A stretch of DNA of 64,000 nucleotides from Novosphingobium sp. SG919 (GTDB lineage: Bacteria; Pseudomonadota; Alphaproteobacteria; Sphingomonadales; Sphingomonadaceae). Position 1 is the stretch's first letter; each line of letters begins with the position of its first letter. The notes under the pieces are model-generated. The model was not told where the DNA came from. It saw only the letters and a program-made list of their open reading frames with translations, and did no database searches. A program made the translations under genes and the position numbers. This document shows, piece by piece, positions 27,056 to 36,076 of this stretch. The stretch lies in the NCBI RefSeq assembly GCF_012932495.1, contig NZ_JABCNG010000003.1, forward strand, positions 458,191 through 522,190, given 5' to 3'.

Positions 27056-27984
27056 AGTGGCGAGATAAGAACTTGATCCGGCTTTGGCGACCAGGGAAGT
27101 GAGCGATAGAACGCATCGACAATTGCGAAGCATTCCTCAAAATCAGGCAAGGCGCCGATTTCGATCTCAAGGGTCGCCCATTCTTTAAAGGCACGATCAC
27201 GCACCTCGGGCCTGGCCAATGATTCCGGCTCGGGTGTTGGGCAATTCATGGTGCGCGCGGCGCATTTTTCGTAAAGAAGCTTGAGAAGGCGTGCCTTTTC
27301 GCTTTCATCGAACTCGAAGCGCTTGAGCAAGGAGGCGATGTCGTAGAAATCCTGCCTACGGCCCCGATTGCGCTTCTCCTGCTGAAGGAGTGCGCGGATT
27401 TTTTCGGTAATGAGGTCGTGAAGCGAGTAAGCTCCAATTGCGGCGCCGTCGCCAAATGTGACAATCTGGATCGCGCCGACCGGCTCCTTGAAGGAGATAT
27501 CGACCTCAAGGATCTGTGATGATTTGCCCTCCTCGAAATGACGCTCCTGAGGCGATCCGCGCAGGGCATAGCCAATTTTGACCTTCAGAGCTGGGCCGGT
27601 TGACTCGGCAAATTTTGCACGAGACGGCAGATAGCGGCATGACTGGACCGCACATCGCAGGTCTGGATAACCCAGGCGCGCTGCTGCGCGGGGGAATGCA
27701 GCGTTCAACTCATCCCTGAGTGCATCGGCGATCGCTGGTTCGGGCTCGCTGATTGCGGTAAAATCGATGTCGCCAGTTTGGCGGGGGCTACCATAAACCA
27801 CCCCCATCAGGATCCCGCCCTTGAGAAATATCTCGCGGGAGAAGCGTGGTGTCATGGCTAAGGCCGCCAGGAACACTTCGGTTGCCTGGCGCTCGACATA
27901 GGCCACCGGATCGGCCTTGGCCCGGTCGATCCAATCCTCGATATTGACCTGGATCGTCTTTTCGACCGGCACGGCGTCAGGCAT
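27052..27984 (-). CDS. AbiEii-type nucleotidyltransferase toxin
   Basis: Toxin of a type IV toxin-antitoxin/abortive-infection pair, 310 aa, DNA polymerase beta-like nucleotidyltransferase fold. The catalytic segment GGILMGVVYGSPRQTGDIDF (56-75) matches the AbiEii/AbiGii motif with a G-S and D-x-D pair. Further conserved text is SLHDLITEKIRALLQQ and RRQDFYDIASLLKRF. Characterised family members stop growth by modifying tRNA acceptor ends. Overlaps the antitoxin gene by 8 nt, as in other AbiE operons. Confidence 0.88.
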   Translation of the reverse strand: MPDAVPVEKTIQVNIEDWIDRAKADPVAYVERQATEVFLAALAMTPRFSREIFLKGGILMGVVYGSPRQTGDIDFTAISEPEPAIADALRDELNAAFPRAAARLGYPDLRCAVQSCRYLPSRAKFAESTGPALKVKIGYALRGSPQERHFEEGKSSQILEVDISFKEPVGAIQIVTFGDGAAIGAYSLHDLITEKIRALLQQEKRNRGRRQDFYDIASLLKRFEFDESEKARLLKLLYEKCAARTMNCPTPEPESLARPEVRDRAFKEWATLEIEIGALPDFEECFAIVDAFYRSLPWSPKPDQVLISPL

Positions 27985-28903
27985 TTAGCGAAAGCATCCA
28001 TTTTTCGGAGAAAATCGGAGAAAATGGCTTGCCTGGGTCCAGCACGCGGCTTGATCCGCGCTGGGCATAGGCAAGCCATTCTTGAACACGGAGATCGTCG
28101 ATTCCTAGAACACCTTCCAGAATATAGCCTGCCCGGACCTTGAGGATAGGCTTTTCAGAACTCCCAACAACCTCGATGATTTCATCGAGGAAATTTCCGG
28201 CATGTTCCCGCCAGACATCCATGACATGGAGCATTCCGCCGCAAAGATCAGGGCTATCGATCATCTCAAGGAAGGTTTGCCCGATCGTTGCGATGCGAAC
28301 GAAGCTTCCTCGGACATTCATGAAATTACGGTAGAATTTCGTGGCGACGAGGGAGAGGCGGCGGTCGCGAACGATATCTGGATGGGTGACGGCCTTTAGG
28401 CGTTCAACGTCATGGTCCAGATCGAAAAAGACGTCACCGAAATCCGCTTCCATTTTGCTGTCGAGCATCTCCCGGCGCAATTTCGGGGTGGGCTGCGTCA
28501 TGAGGAGTGCTTCGGGTCTGCGGTTGGTCAGGCCATATCGCTGCATGGCCGATAAGTGGCTGACGTAACAAAATGGGTCGATGCTGCAGACCAGTTCCTC
28601 TGGAGAGAGGTCGGGCTTTGAGACAATGCGCCATTGGCTAGCATAATCGATATCCGGGCGAATATGGCCATGCACACGCAAAATCTCGCGAGTACGCCGG
28701 AAGCTTACGCGCGTCGGCAGCCTATCCCGAAGGTAAGGTACGTTCCCGCGTTGGTAGAGGGCTACGACGATGCGGAATAACTCATAGTTGCTGAGGACTG
28801 GCTTGTCCTGCTGATCGAGCTCGGCGAGCAGCGCTTGGGCCAGTTTGGTCACGCGAAGGCTATGACGCAAAGGCGTTGAAATCTGCTGCTCGGTCTCGAT
28901 CAT
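27977..28903 (-). CDS. AbiEi-type antitoxin/transcriptional repressor
   Basis: A 308-residue protein upstream of, and overlapping, the AbiEii toxin. It has an N-terminal winged-helix-like region (PYLRDRLPTRVSFRRTREILRVHG) and the AbiEi C-terminal region (PFCYVSHLSAMQRYGLTNRRP; RDRRLSLVATKFYRNF). AbiEi proteins neutralise AbiEii without binding it and repress their own promoter by binding inverted repeats. Two long palindromes upstream fit that role. Confidence 0.8.
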   Translation of the reverse strand: MIETEQQISTPLRHSLRVTKLAQALLAELDQQDKPVLSNYELFRIVVALYQRGNVPYLRDRLPTRVSFRRTREILRVHGHIRPDIDYASQWRIVSKPDLSPEELVCSIDPFCYVSHLSAMQRYGLTNRRPEALLMTQPTPKLRREMLDSKMEADFGDVFFDLDHDVERLKAVTHPDIVRDRRLSLVATKFYRNFMNVRGSFVRIATIGQTFLEMIDSPDLCGGMLHVMDVWREHAGNFLDEIIEVVGSSEKPILKVRAGYILEGVLGIDDLRVQEWLAYAQRGSSRVLDPGKPFSPIFSEKWMLSLNA

Positions 28904-28908
28904 ATGAT

Positions 28909-28953
28909 CCAGCGATATAACCCTTGTCCTTAGGACAAGGGTTATATCGCTGG
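28909..28953. promoter_or_regulatory. abiE operator palindrome 1
   Basis: Perfect inverted repeat with 21-bp arms around a TTA spacer; the centre reads ACCCTTGTCCTTAGGACA. It begins 6 bp upstream of the abiEi start codon and covers the predicted -10 box, so a bound repressor would block transcription. Confidence 0.7.
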
Positions 28954-28968
28954 AGGTAATCTTGTCAA
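28941..28968 (-). promoter_or_regulatory. Predicted abiE promoter
   Basis: On the minus strand TTGACA (28968-28963) and TATAAC (28946-28941) are separated by 16 nt, a near-consensus sigma-70 promoter. The -10 element lies inside palindrome 1. Confidence 0.65.
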
Positions 28969-29013
28969 GATTCTTTGAGCAGCTGCCGCAAGGGCAATTT
29001 GACAGCTTTGCAT

Positions 29014-29060
29014 CTATGCACTACCCTTTCCATCCTTAGGATGGAAAGGGTAGTGCATAG
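29014..29060. promoter_or_regulatory. abiE operator palindrome 2
   Basis: Second perfect inverted repeat, 22-bp arms around TTA, about 60 bp upstream of palindrome 1. The centre reads ACCCTTTCCATCCTTAGGAT. It shares ACCCTT and TCCTTAGGA with palindrome 1, suggesting the same protein binds both. Confidence 0.6.
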
Positions 29061-29500
29061 CCTGCAGATTGCCTTCAACATGCTTCTTTGATCTATCATC
29101 CAAGCCGGCATTGGCCTCGAAAATCGCTAATGACCGGCTTCTTACGTCTTCCCGAAAAGACCATCTCCGGCGTGCGGGCTCCATCGCAAATGTCAAACCT
29201 GGAGAGATAAAGGCAGCGGCGCATATTACTTGGAATGACCATCAAACGAGATTTCCGTTTCCACAATGGTGGCCGAGTCCCTTCGCTTTGGCGATTGCCG
29301 CCCTCACACTGGTCGTTCCGCGACGCAGTCTGGGGCGTCGGAACCCGTCTTTCGTTCACCATCGCAGTAGAGCGCTTCAATGACGAGGGCTGGGACATTG
29401 CCCCCATTCCGAGATTTGCGTCAAAAGGACAGCTTGCAGCCGAACACCGGGCGTTTCGAGCGATGGCGTAGGGGAAGAAACGGGCATGACGCCCCAACCC
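29061..29500. other. Gene-free region between abiE and the persulfide cluster
   Basis: 440 bp with short open frames on both strands, none with a convincing start or recognisable product. Possibly the scar of an earlier insertion. Confidence 0.35.
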
Positions 29501-30370
29501 TCAATCCTCTTTCCACTTCACCGGGATGCGGAGGTAGGTGACGCCGTTAGCCTCCGCTTGTTCAAAGTAGCCCGCGCGGATGTTGACCTGGATTGAAGGA
29601 AGCAGGAGCTTGGGCACAGATAGTCCGGCATCGCGCTGTTCGCGCATGGCGACGAATTCATCCTCGCTGACGCCGTCATGCACGTGGACGCTCGACCGTC
29701 GCTGCTCGCCAACCGTCGTCTCCCAGCGATAGTCGTCGCGCCCCGGTGCCTTGTAGTCGTGGCACAGGAACAGCCGCGTCGCATCCGGTAGCGCCAGCAA
29801 GCGGCGGATCGAACGGTAGAGCGTGCGGGCGTCACCACCGGGAAAATCAGCACGGGCGGTGCCGTAATCAGGCATGAACAGCGTATCTCCGACCAATGCC
29901 GCATCACCGATCACATAGGCAACATCGGCCGGAGTGTGGCCGGGGACGTGCAGTACCTCGACTTCTAGCTCGCCGATCAAGAAGCGATCACCATCGTCAA
30001 ACAGGCGGTCGAAGTCCGATCCGTCCGTCCGCAGGTCGTCCATCGCGAACACGGGACGAAAGATCTTCTGCACGTCGCGGATATGTGCGCCAATCCCAGT
30101 CCATGCGCCGGTACGCGCCTTGATATAAGGGGCCGCCGACAGATGATCGGCGTGCGCATGCGTTTCCAGCACCATCGCAATATGCCAGTCATGGTCACGG
30201 GCGAAGGCCACGATGCGCTTGGCCGATCGCGTATCGGCAACCCCGCTCGCCATATCGAAGTCAAGGACCGGATCGATCACCGCCGCCGTCCGCGAGCCGG
30301 GATCGCCGACGAGGTAGCTGATCGTGTTCGTCGGCTCGTCGAAGAATGCCTGGATGAAGGGGTGGGTCAT
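29501..30370 (-). CDS. MBL-fold persulfide dioxygenase-like hydrolase (Blh/ETHE1 type)
   Basis: Metallo-beta-lactamase fold protein of 289 aa expected to oxidise glutathione persulfide to sulfite during sulfide detoxification. Metal ligands: LETHAHADHLSAAPYI (H-x-H-x-D-H), HVPGHTPADV and LVGDTLFMPDYG, then LFLCHDYKAPGRDDYRWETTV, characteristic of the ETHE1/Blh group. Divergent from the BigR-like repressor with a palindromic operator between. No sulfide:quinone reductase gene is present in this window. Confidence 0.85.
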   Translation of the reverse strand: MTHPFIQAFFDEPTNTISYLVGDPGSRTAAVIDPVLDFDMASGVADTRSAKRIVAFARDHDWHIAMVLETHAHADHLSAAPYIKARTGAWTGIGAHIRDVQKIFRPVFAMDDLRTDGSDFDRLFDDGDRFLIGELEVEVLHVPGHTPADVAYVIGDAALVGDTLFMPDYGTARADFPGGDARTLYRSIRRLLALPDATRLFLCHDYKAPGRDDYRWETTVGEQRRSSVHVHDGVSEDEFVAMREQRDAGLSVPKLLLPSIQVNIRAGYFEQAEANGVTYLRIPVKWKED

Positions 30371-30391
30371 GATGTCCTCCGTTAGCCCTTG

Positions 30392-30403
30392 CTAATATAT
30401 TAG
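30392..30403. promoter_or_regulatory. BigR-type operator palindrome
   Basis: CTAATATATTAG is a perfect A/T-rich palindrome in the 71-bp gap between the divergent blh-like and bigR-like genes. BigR/SqrR-family repressors bind A/T-rich palindromes in such divergent promoters. Confidence 0.6.
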
Positions 30404-30441
30404 AACATGCTACATAAGCAAGACCTAATGGAGTGACAATC

Positions 30442-30756
30442 ATGCTCAAACCGCCGATGGACCTGGCGACATTCGAAGCGAAGGCCGGACAGGTTGCCGA
30501 TACGCTGAAGGCGATTGGCAATGCACGCCGGCTGATGCTGCTGTGCAAGCTGGTTGAGCATGGCGAGGTGACGGTCGGCGATCTGGCACGCGATGTCGGC
30601 CTGTCTCAGTCGGCCTGCTCACAACACCTCGCAAAGATGCGCGATGAAGGTCTCGTCACCTACCGGCGGGAGAGCCAGACGCTCTGGTACGCCATTGCGG
30701 ATGCGCGTGTCGAAACGCTGCTTGGCACCCTGTACCAGCTCTACTGCAAGGATTGA
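30442..30756 (+). CDS. ArsR-family persulfide-sensing repressor (BigR/SqrR-like)
   Basis: Winged-helix repressor of 104 aa. The recognition helix is VGLSQSACSQHLAKMRDEGLV. Two cysteines, in MLLCKLVEHGE (Cys35) and LYQLYCKD (Cys102), correspond in position to the pair that forms a polysulfide bridge in BigR and SqrR; a third (Cys59) lies in the DNA-binding helix. The ATG at 30442 has GGAG 8 nt upstream; a GTG three codons earlier is less likely. It heads an operon with the rhodanese and TauE genes. Confidence 0.85.
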   Translation: MLKPPMDLATFEAKAGQVADTLKAIGNARRLMLLCKLVEHGEVTVGDLARDVGLSQSACSQHLAKMRDEGLVTYRRESQTLWYAIADARVETLLGTLYQLYCKD

Positions 30757-30760
30757 TGCG

Positions 30761-31279
30761 ATGACGCTTGCAACTCTTTCCCCCGCCGACACTCGCGCCG
30801 CGATCGATGCCGGCGCGTGGTTGATCGACATTCGCGGGGCCGATGAACATGCGCGTGAGCGCATTCCCGGCGCGATAAATGTGCCGCTCGACCGGATCGA
30901 CGATCTGCCGGGTGACGGCCGCCCGGTCGTGTTCCACTGCAAATCGGGGATGCGCACCGCTGCCAATGCCGCGCAGCTTGGTGCGGCAGCGGGTAGTGCA
31001 CCGGCCTACATCCTCGGAGGCGGTATCGTAGGGTGGCGACAGGCGGGGCAGCCCGTTGTCGCCGATCGATCACAACCGTTGGAAATCATGCGACAGGTAC
31101 AGATCACCGCCGGTGCGCTTGTGCTGGCCGGCGTCCTGCTCGGCATGTTCGTCGCTCCCGGCTTCTTCGGGCTGTCGGCGTTCGTGGGGGCGGGGCTGAT
31201 GGTCGCGGGTGTCACGGGATGGTGCGGCATGGCAAACCTGCTGCGCGTCATGCCCTGGAACCGGCGCGCGGCGGCCTGA
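30761..31279 (+). CDS. Rhodanese-DUF2892 membrane protein
   Basis: A 172-residue fusion: N-terminal rhodanese (sulfurtransferase) domain with active-site loop FHCKSGMRTAAN (catalytic Cys), then two membrane helices (ITAGALVLAGVLLGMFVAPGF; LSAFVGAGLMVAGVTGW) of the DUF2892 type. It would move sulfane sulfur at the membrane. It starts 4 nt after the bigR-like stop and 7 nt before the TauE-like gene, so one transcript. Confidence 0.87.
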   Translation: MTLATLSPADTRAAIDAGAWLIDIRGADEHARERIPGAINVPLDRIDDLPGDGRPVVFHCKSGMRTAANAAQLGAAAGSAPAYILGGGIVGWRQAGQPVVADRSQPLEIMRQVQITAGALVLAGVLLGMFVAPGFFGLSAFVGAGLMVAGVTGWCGMANLLRVMPWNRRAAA

Positions 31280-31286
31280 GGCAATC

Positions 31287-32066
31287 ATGCCTGCCGCCAC
31301 TATTCTTGCGACCCTCTTATCGGGCGGCGTCATCGGCCTGATACTTGGCCTCGTCGGTGGGGGTGGGTCGATCCTCGCCGTGCCGCTTCTGATCTATGTC
31401 GTCGGCATCGGATCCCCGCACGCTGCGATTGGGACAGCCGCAGTCGCCGTCACGGTCAACGCACTGGCCAGCTTGATCGGCCATGCGCGCGCGGGCCGCG
31501 TGAAGTGGCGTTGTGCTAGCGTTTTCGCGGCGTCGGGCATGATCGGCGCCGCGCTTGGGGCCGAATTGGGCAAGACCTTTGACGGCAAGCGGCTGCTTGT
31601 CCTGTTCGGGCTGCTGATGATTGGTGTGGGGCTGTCCATGCTGCGCACGCGTCGCACGGCGGAATCCCCCGATGTGCGGTTGACCCGGCAAAGCGCCGTG
31701 ACGCTGCTGCCGCGTCTGGTTCCTATCGGGCTAGGCGTCGGACTTGCAGCAGGCTTTTTCGGAATCGGCGGTGGCTTCCTGATCGTACCCGGACTGGTCG
31801 TGGCGACCGCGATGCCGCTGCCGTTCGCGATCGGCACGTCGCTCGTTGTTGTCAGTGCGCTGGGGTTCACCACCGCCACGTCCTATGCCCTGTCAGGGAT
31901 GGTCGACTGGCGCGTGACGGCGTTGCTGGTCATGGGAGGTGTCGTTGGGGTGGTTGTTGGCATAGCGCTGGGCAAGGTTCTTGGCACCCGCAAGGGGCTC
32001 CTCGAACTCGGTTTCGCCGCCGTGGTTATCGCGATTGGGGGTTATATCACTGCATCATCAATCTGA
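31287..32066 (+). CDS. TauE/SafE-family sulfite/anion exporter
   Basis: Membrane protein of 259 aa with about eight helices and the two internal TauE repeats (GLILGLVGGGGSILAVPLL and GLAAGFFGIGGGFLIVPGL). In BigR clusters this protein is proposed to export sulfite made by the persulfide dioxygenase. The ATG at 31287 follows the rhodanese gene by 7 nt. Last gene of the sulfide-detoxification operon, carried as cargo on the element. Confidence 0.88.
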   Translation: MPAATILATLLSGGVIGLILGLVGGGGSILAVPLLIYVVGIGSPHAAIGTAAVAVTVNALASLIGHARAGRVKWRCASVFAASGMIGAALGAELGKTFDGKRLLVLFGLLMIGVGLSMLRTRRTAESPDVRLTRQSAVTLLPRLVPIGLGVGLAAGFFGIGGGFLIVPGLVVATAMPLPFAIGTSLVVVSALGFTTATSYALSGMVDWRVTALLVMGGVVGVVVGIALGKVLGTRKGLLELGFAAVVIAIGGYITASSI

Positions 32067-32321
32067 GCTGAATACCTTCCTACAAACGAGGCTGATGCGG
32101 GGCAGCTGAATTGCGCTATGTTGATGGAAAGGCGGTGTTGGAGCGCTTGCTGTCTGACAGTTTCTGTCTGATCTGGACATTCGCACCGCTTCAGGCGAAC
32201 GGCAGTATCTGGTCGTCTGCTGCCCTCATTGCCGCCCTTGGAACGGCAGCTTTCCGGCCTTCGCATGTCGTGATCTGCCCTTCCGGTTCGTCCTCAATCC
32301 CGGACGAAATCGGTCCTGTGC
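32067..32321. other. Gap with decayed sequence
   Basis: 255 bp between the TauE-like gene and the convergent mobilisation unit. Short open frames on both strands have no recognisable product. Probably junction DNA between cargo and mobilisation module. Confidence 0.3.
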
Positions 32322-33038
32322 CTACCTTTGCGGATCGTCTACCGAGATTGAGCAGGTCACGCCCTTTCCGACCTCCGCGACACGCCGCTGGCAATCATCC
32401 AACGCTTTGGCGTTGCTCGCCCAAACGCTGGCGGCTTCCCGCAACGCCCGCCACCGCTGCGGATCATAAACTTGAAGCATCCGCTCCCCAGCTGCCCAGC
32501 CATCACGCTGGAGAAGGCTGGCCGCACGCTCCTCTGGCCAGTGCCAGCTTTCCGGCGCGGCTTGGTCGACGCAGTCCGGAACAACCCAACCCAGCATGAA
32601 GCCGGCGACCACACCGGTGGCTGCCGCGATACCCAGCCAGCGCAGTTGCTGAAGCCCCCTCAGGATGGATTGCACGATGTTGTTGATCGTGAGGACGGTG
32701 CGATCCAGGTCAATCCGCGCTGCGCCGAAGTGCTGTCGTTCAACCTCACTGGCTTTGGCCGTCGCGTGATGGATCTGGCCGGCAATGGCCTCCGGCGTCA
32801 GTTGCAGCGCGGGCCTGCTGGCCAGCGTCTTGATCGCGTGGTTTGCTGCGTCCTGGCGCGCATGGATACGGGCCAGGTCTTCGGTGTAGTCCCGGCTGTG
32901 CAGTTCCTGCTGCCGCGCCGCAAAGCCTTCGACGGCAGCAATGAGAACGGCCAGCTTGTGCGTCATCGCCTCGAACGCGAGTTCCGGGCGGTCGAGGTCG
33001 GCCTGGGGGCTTGAGCGATGGGCGGCAGCCTCAGTCAC
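32322..33038 (-). CDS. DUF6118-like membrane-anchored protein, mobilisation accessory
   Basis: A 238-residue protein with a charged N-terminal helical region (LIAAVEGFAARQQELHSRDY), one central membrane segment (WLGIAAATGVVAGFMLGWVV) and a soluble C-terminus. Its start overlaps the traA stop by 4 nt, so it is translated with the relaxase. Proteins of this type are regularly found beside Ti-type traA genes in sphingomonad elements; their role in transfer is unproven. Confidence 0.6.
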   Translation of the reverse strand: MTEAAAHRSSPQADLDRPELAFEAMTHKLAVLIAAVEGFAARQQELHSRDYTEDLARIHARQDAANHAIKTLASRPALQLTPEAIAGQIHHATAKASEVERQHFGAARIDLDRTVLTINNIVQSILRGLQQLRWLGIAAATGVVAGFMLGWVVPDCVDQAAPESWHWPEERAASLLQRDGWAAGERMLQVYDPQRWRALREAASVWASNAKALDDCQRRVAEVGKGVTCSISVDDPQR

Positions 33039-36019
33039 AGGCCCAGCCCCCGGTCACGCCCGCGCTCGAGCGATTGGGTCAGTTGCTGGGCGATGGACCT
33101 GGTCCGAGCGGCCTCGCTGATGTCATGGCCACTGACGCTCGGCGACCATTCCCGCGACCACTGTTTGCCGATCAGCTGGTTGCCGCGCTTGCTGAGTGCA
33201 CTGCCCAGCTCGTGGTCCTTCTCCAGCCCCTTGGCCATGGCGCGCATCTGGCCTTCCACCTGCTGGCGTACCTCGCGGTTGTTGGAGCCGCTGAGACTGC
33301 CACGCTTGGCCTGCAACTGCTGCCAGGACTGAACGAAGCGATCGGCGCGCAGTTCGGGATTAGCGCGGATCTCGGCTTCGAGCTGCATGGCGCGGATGGC
33401 GGTAGTGGTGCGGCCGGTGGCGGCCTCAGCCATGAGGCCGGGATTGCGCTGGAACGCGGTGTCGAGATCGCGCGCACTGCCGCCAGGCAGCGCGTCGAGC
33501 GCCTGGGCCGCACGGGCCTGCGCGGTCTTCTGGTATTCGAGTGCAGGGAGCTGCTGTCTGGTCATGCGGTCGATCTCCGCCGTGGCGCGGGCATAGCGCT
33601 CGACCGCCTGGTCGAGGCTGGGCCTGGTTCCGATGTGCTGCTGCGCCGCGGCCAATGTTGGCTTGGTGTTGTCGCGCTGTGCCTGCTGGTCTTGGGTCGG
33701 CGGCCTGGCAAAGCTGGGCACGCTGAGCCGCAACCCAGCAAAGCGCCCCTGCTTGCGTTCGGGTTGTTCTGCACTGGTTGCTGACTGTAGTGTCGGCTCG
33801 GCTTTGTGCGCTCGTTGTTCCTGCTCCTGGCCGGCGTAATCACGCGCCATGTCCTTGGACCGGTCGCGCGACATGCGCTGGGCCAGGCGCTCGCGGTCGG
33901 TGAAGTCAGCCTTGGCGTAATGCAGCTCGACATGATCACGATGCCGTGACAGCGCGACATAAGCGCCATGGCGATCGAGCCCTGGCGTCGCCAGAACATG
34001 GACCCGGTCAAGCGTAGCCCCTTGTGACTTGTGCACCGTGGCGGCGTAGCCATGGGTGAGGTCGGCATAGTCCTTGTGGTCGAACGCCACGGTGCGGCCA
34101 TCGTCGAGCCGCACCGCCATGCCGGTGCGATCAACCCGCTCGATGGTGCCCAACATGCCATTCTTCACACCCAGTTCGCGTTCGTTGCGCAGGAACATGA
34201 TGCGGTCCTGGTCGGCAAACAAGCGGGTGCCGCGGTTGGTCTCGACCGCAACATCGGTACCCAGTGTGCCATGATCGCGCAGGCGATCCCGGGCCTGCGC
34301 ATTCAGTTCATCGCATTCTGCATTGGTGTGGGTGAGAATAAGCCGGCTGGCCTCGGGATGGGCCTGCCGATCGGCATCCCAGCGCTTGATCAAGGCATCG
34401 CGTGCCGATTCGCGGGTGGGCGATTCGACCACCAGACCAGCGGCATGATAGGCTTCGATCGCTTCGCCAGTGCGGCCGGTGGCCAAGTGCCGCGTCGCAT
34501 TGCGCTGCCATTCCTCGGCCTGCCGGCGCACTTCGGTAATCTCGACGGCGCCATGCCGCTCGGCCATGCTGCGGAAGGCAGCGCCCGCTTCGATCGCCTG
34601 GAGCTGCTGCGGATCGCCGACCAGCACGACCTTGGCGCCTTGCTCCTCCGCTTCGCTGATCACGCGTTCCATTTGGCGCGTGCCGATCATGCCGGCTTCG
34701 TCGATCACGAGGATGGAATTGGGTCTCAGGGTCTCGCGTCCCTGCGCCCACTGGTGCTCGAGACTGGCTATGGTGCGCGAGGCAATGCCCGAGCCGTTTT
34801 CCAGGTTCTCGGCAGCGATGCCGGACAGGGCAATGCCGCGCACGTCAAAGCCGGCTTTCTCCCAGGCTTCGCGGGCCACGCCGAGCATCGCGCTCTTGCC
34901 AGTGCCGGCATAGCCGATGACGCTGGCGAGACCCCCACGTCCAGTGACATACTCGAGCGCATGGTGCTGCTCGACCGACAGCATCAGGCCACGCGCTTCG
35001 GCGCGGTCCAGCGCGGCGGCAATATGGCGGTCAGGAACGGCATGATGCCACTGTGCGTCGAGCCTGGCCGTGGCCTTCTCCAGCCGCTGTTCGGTCTCGA
35101 GCATGGCGCGCGAAGTGAAGCGCTCCTCGCCGCGCCCGTCAGGACCCAAGCGCACCAGATCGGGCGAGGACCGCACCGCCGCCAGCACGGCGTCGAACTG
35201 GTCCTTCCCGTCGCTGTGCCGATGCACGAAGGTGGCGAGATCGCGGCTGGTGAACGTAGCCTGCTGGTGGGTGATGGCATCGAGCGCGATGCCGGGGTTT
35301 TCGAGGATCTTCTCGCCATTGCTTCTGGCAATGGCAAAATGCTCTTCCAGCCGCTCGCGGACCAGGCCTTCCTGGGCCATGCGTGCGGCGGCTGGACCGA
35401 TCTTGTTCTGAGGCTCGAGATCGATGCCTTGGGCCTCCAAGCTGCGGTGATCGATCCGCGCGTCGATATCGAGCTGGGCCAGCCGGCCATTGACGTGCTC
35501 GGCCCAAGCTTCGCGCCAGTGGGTCAGCAGCTCGGTCTTGTTCCACTCTCGCACCTTGGCGCCGAACCCATCTTCTCCAACTTCGCGCATCCCCAGCATG
35601 ACATGGGCATGGGGCTTGGCAAGGCCGTCGGGTCCGACATCCCAGTGCACATTGAGATCGGCGACCATGCCGCGATCGACGAATTCCTTTTGCACAAAGT
35701 CTCGCGCCAGCGCGATGCCATCGGCCTGGGTCATCTCACGCGGAATGGCGAACTCGATCTCGCGGGCAAGCTGGGCGTCCTTGCGCACTTCGACCGCTTC
35801 GACGTCGTTCCACAACTTCGCCCGGTCGAGCCATTCTTCTGGCGCGCCATCGGGCAACATCACTTCGCTGTGCACGACGCCGGTCTTGTTGGAGAAATCA
35901 TGGTGCCGATCGAGCCGCGCATCATAGAGCCGATCGGCCGAGCGATAGGCAGCGGCGGCCACGGCGCTCGAGCCGGCACCGCGCGAAATGACTTTGGCCG
36001 AGAAGTGGTAGATCGCCAT
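33035..36019 (-). CDS. traA: MobQ/Ti-type relaxase-helicase TraA
   Basis: Starts conjugative DNA processing: nicks oriT and unwinds the transferred strand. The 994-residue protein has a MobA/MobL relaxase domain (residues 1-240) beginning MAIYHFSAKVISRGAGSSAV. Tyr25 in AAAYRSADRL is the likely nucleophile; the metal site is HWDVGPDGLAKPHAHV (His125, His137, His139). A RecD-like helicase follows with Walker A GYAGTGKSAM (369-378) and SILVIDEAGMIG. The C-terminal 250 residues are helical and variable. The oriT lies 30 bp upstream. No type IV secretion or coupling-protein gene accompanies it, so it depends on a helper. Confidence 0.92.
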   Translation of the reverse strand: MAIYHFSAKVISRGAGSSAVAAAAYRSADRLYDARLDRHHDFSNKTGVVHSEVMLPDGAPEEWLDRAKLWNDVEAVEVRKDAQLAREIEFAIPREMTQADGIALARDFVQKEFVDRGMVADLNVHWDVGPDGLAKPHAHVMLGMREVGEDGFGAKVREWNKTELLTHWREAWAEHVNGRLAQLDIDARIDHRSLEAQGIDLEPQNKIGPAAARMAQEGLVRERLEEHFAIARSNGEKILENPGIALDAITHQQATFTSRDLATFVHRHSDGKDQFDAVLAAVRSSPDLVRLGPDGRGEERFTSRAMLETEQRLEKATARLDAQWHHAVPDRHIAAALDRAEARGLMLSVEQHHALEYVTGRGGLASVIGYAGTGKSAMLGVAREAWEKAGFDVRGIALSGIAAENLENGSGIASRTIASLEHQWAQGRETLRPNSILVIDEAGMIGTRQMERVISEAEEQGAKVVLVGDPQQLQAIEAGAAFRSMAERHGAVEITEVRRQAEEWQRNATRHLATGRTGEAIEAYHAAGLVVESPTRESARDALIKRWDADRQAHPEASRLILTHTNAECDELNAQARDRLRDHGTLGTDVAVETNRGTRLFADQDRIMFLRNERELGVKNGMLGTIERVDRTGMAVRLDDGRTVAFDHKDYADLTHGYAATVHKSQGATLDRVHVLATPGLDRHGAYVALSRHRDHVELHYAKADFTDRERLAQRMSRDRSKDMARDYAGQEQEQRAHKAEPTLQSATSAEQPERKQGRFAGLRLSVPSFARPPTQDQQAQRDNTKPTLAAAQQHIGTRPSLDQAVERYARATAEIDRMTRQQLPALEYQKTAQARAAQALDALPGGSARDLDTAFQRNPGLMAEAATGRTTTAIRAMQLEAEIRANPELRADRFVQSWQQLQAKRGSLSGSNNREVRQQVEGQMRAMAKGLEKDHELGSALSKRGNQLIGKQWSREWSPSVSGHDISEAARTRSIAQQLTQSLERGRDRGLGL

Positions 36020-36048
36020 GGCGATCGTCTAGTTACGCCCAAAAGCGC

Positions 36049-36076
36049 ACGTCGGCACGACGTATAAGCGCGCCCT
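36049..36076 (+). other. oriT: Origin of transfer (oriT), Q-type nic region
   Basis: ACGTCG-GCA-CGACGT (36049-36063) forms a hairpin immediately followed by ATAAGCGCGCCCT. TAAGCGCGCCCT (36065-36076) differs by one base from the RSF1010-type nic core TAAGTGCGCCCT, and the layout parallels the Ti-plasmid oriT between divergent traA and traC. Predicted nick within GCG/CCC near 36072-36073. Confidence 0.8.

Noticed and set aside
28909..28953. Palindrome read as a transcription terminator
   Set aside because: It overlaps a strong promoter directly upstream of abiEi and lacks a T tract, so an operator fits better.
34031..36067. A 678-codon open frame antisense to traA
   Set aside because: traA has relaxase and helicase motifs in the opposite strand; the long frame reflects GC-rich codon structure.
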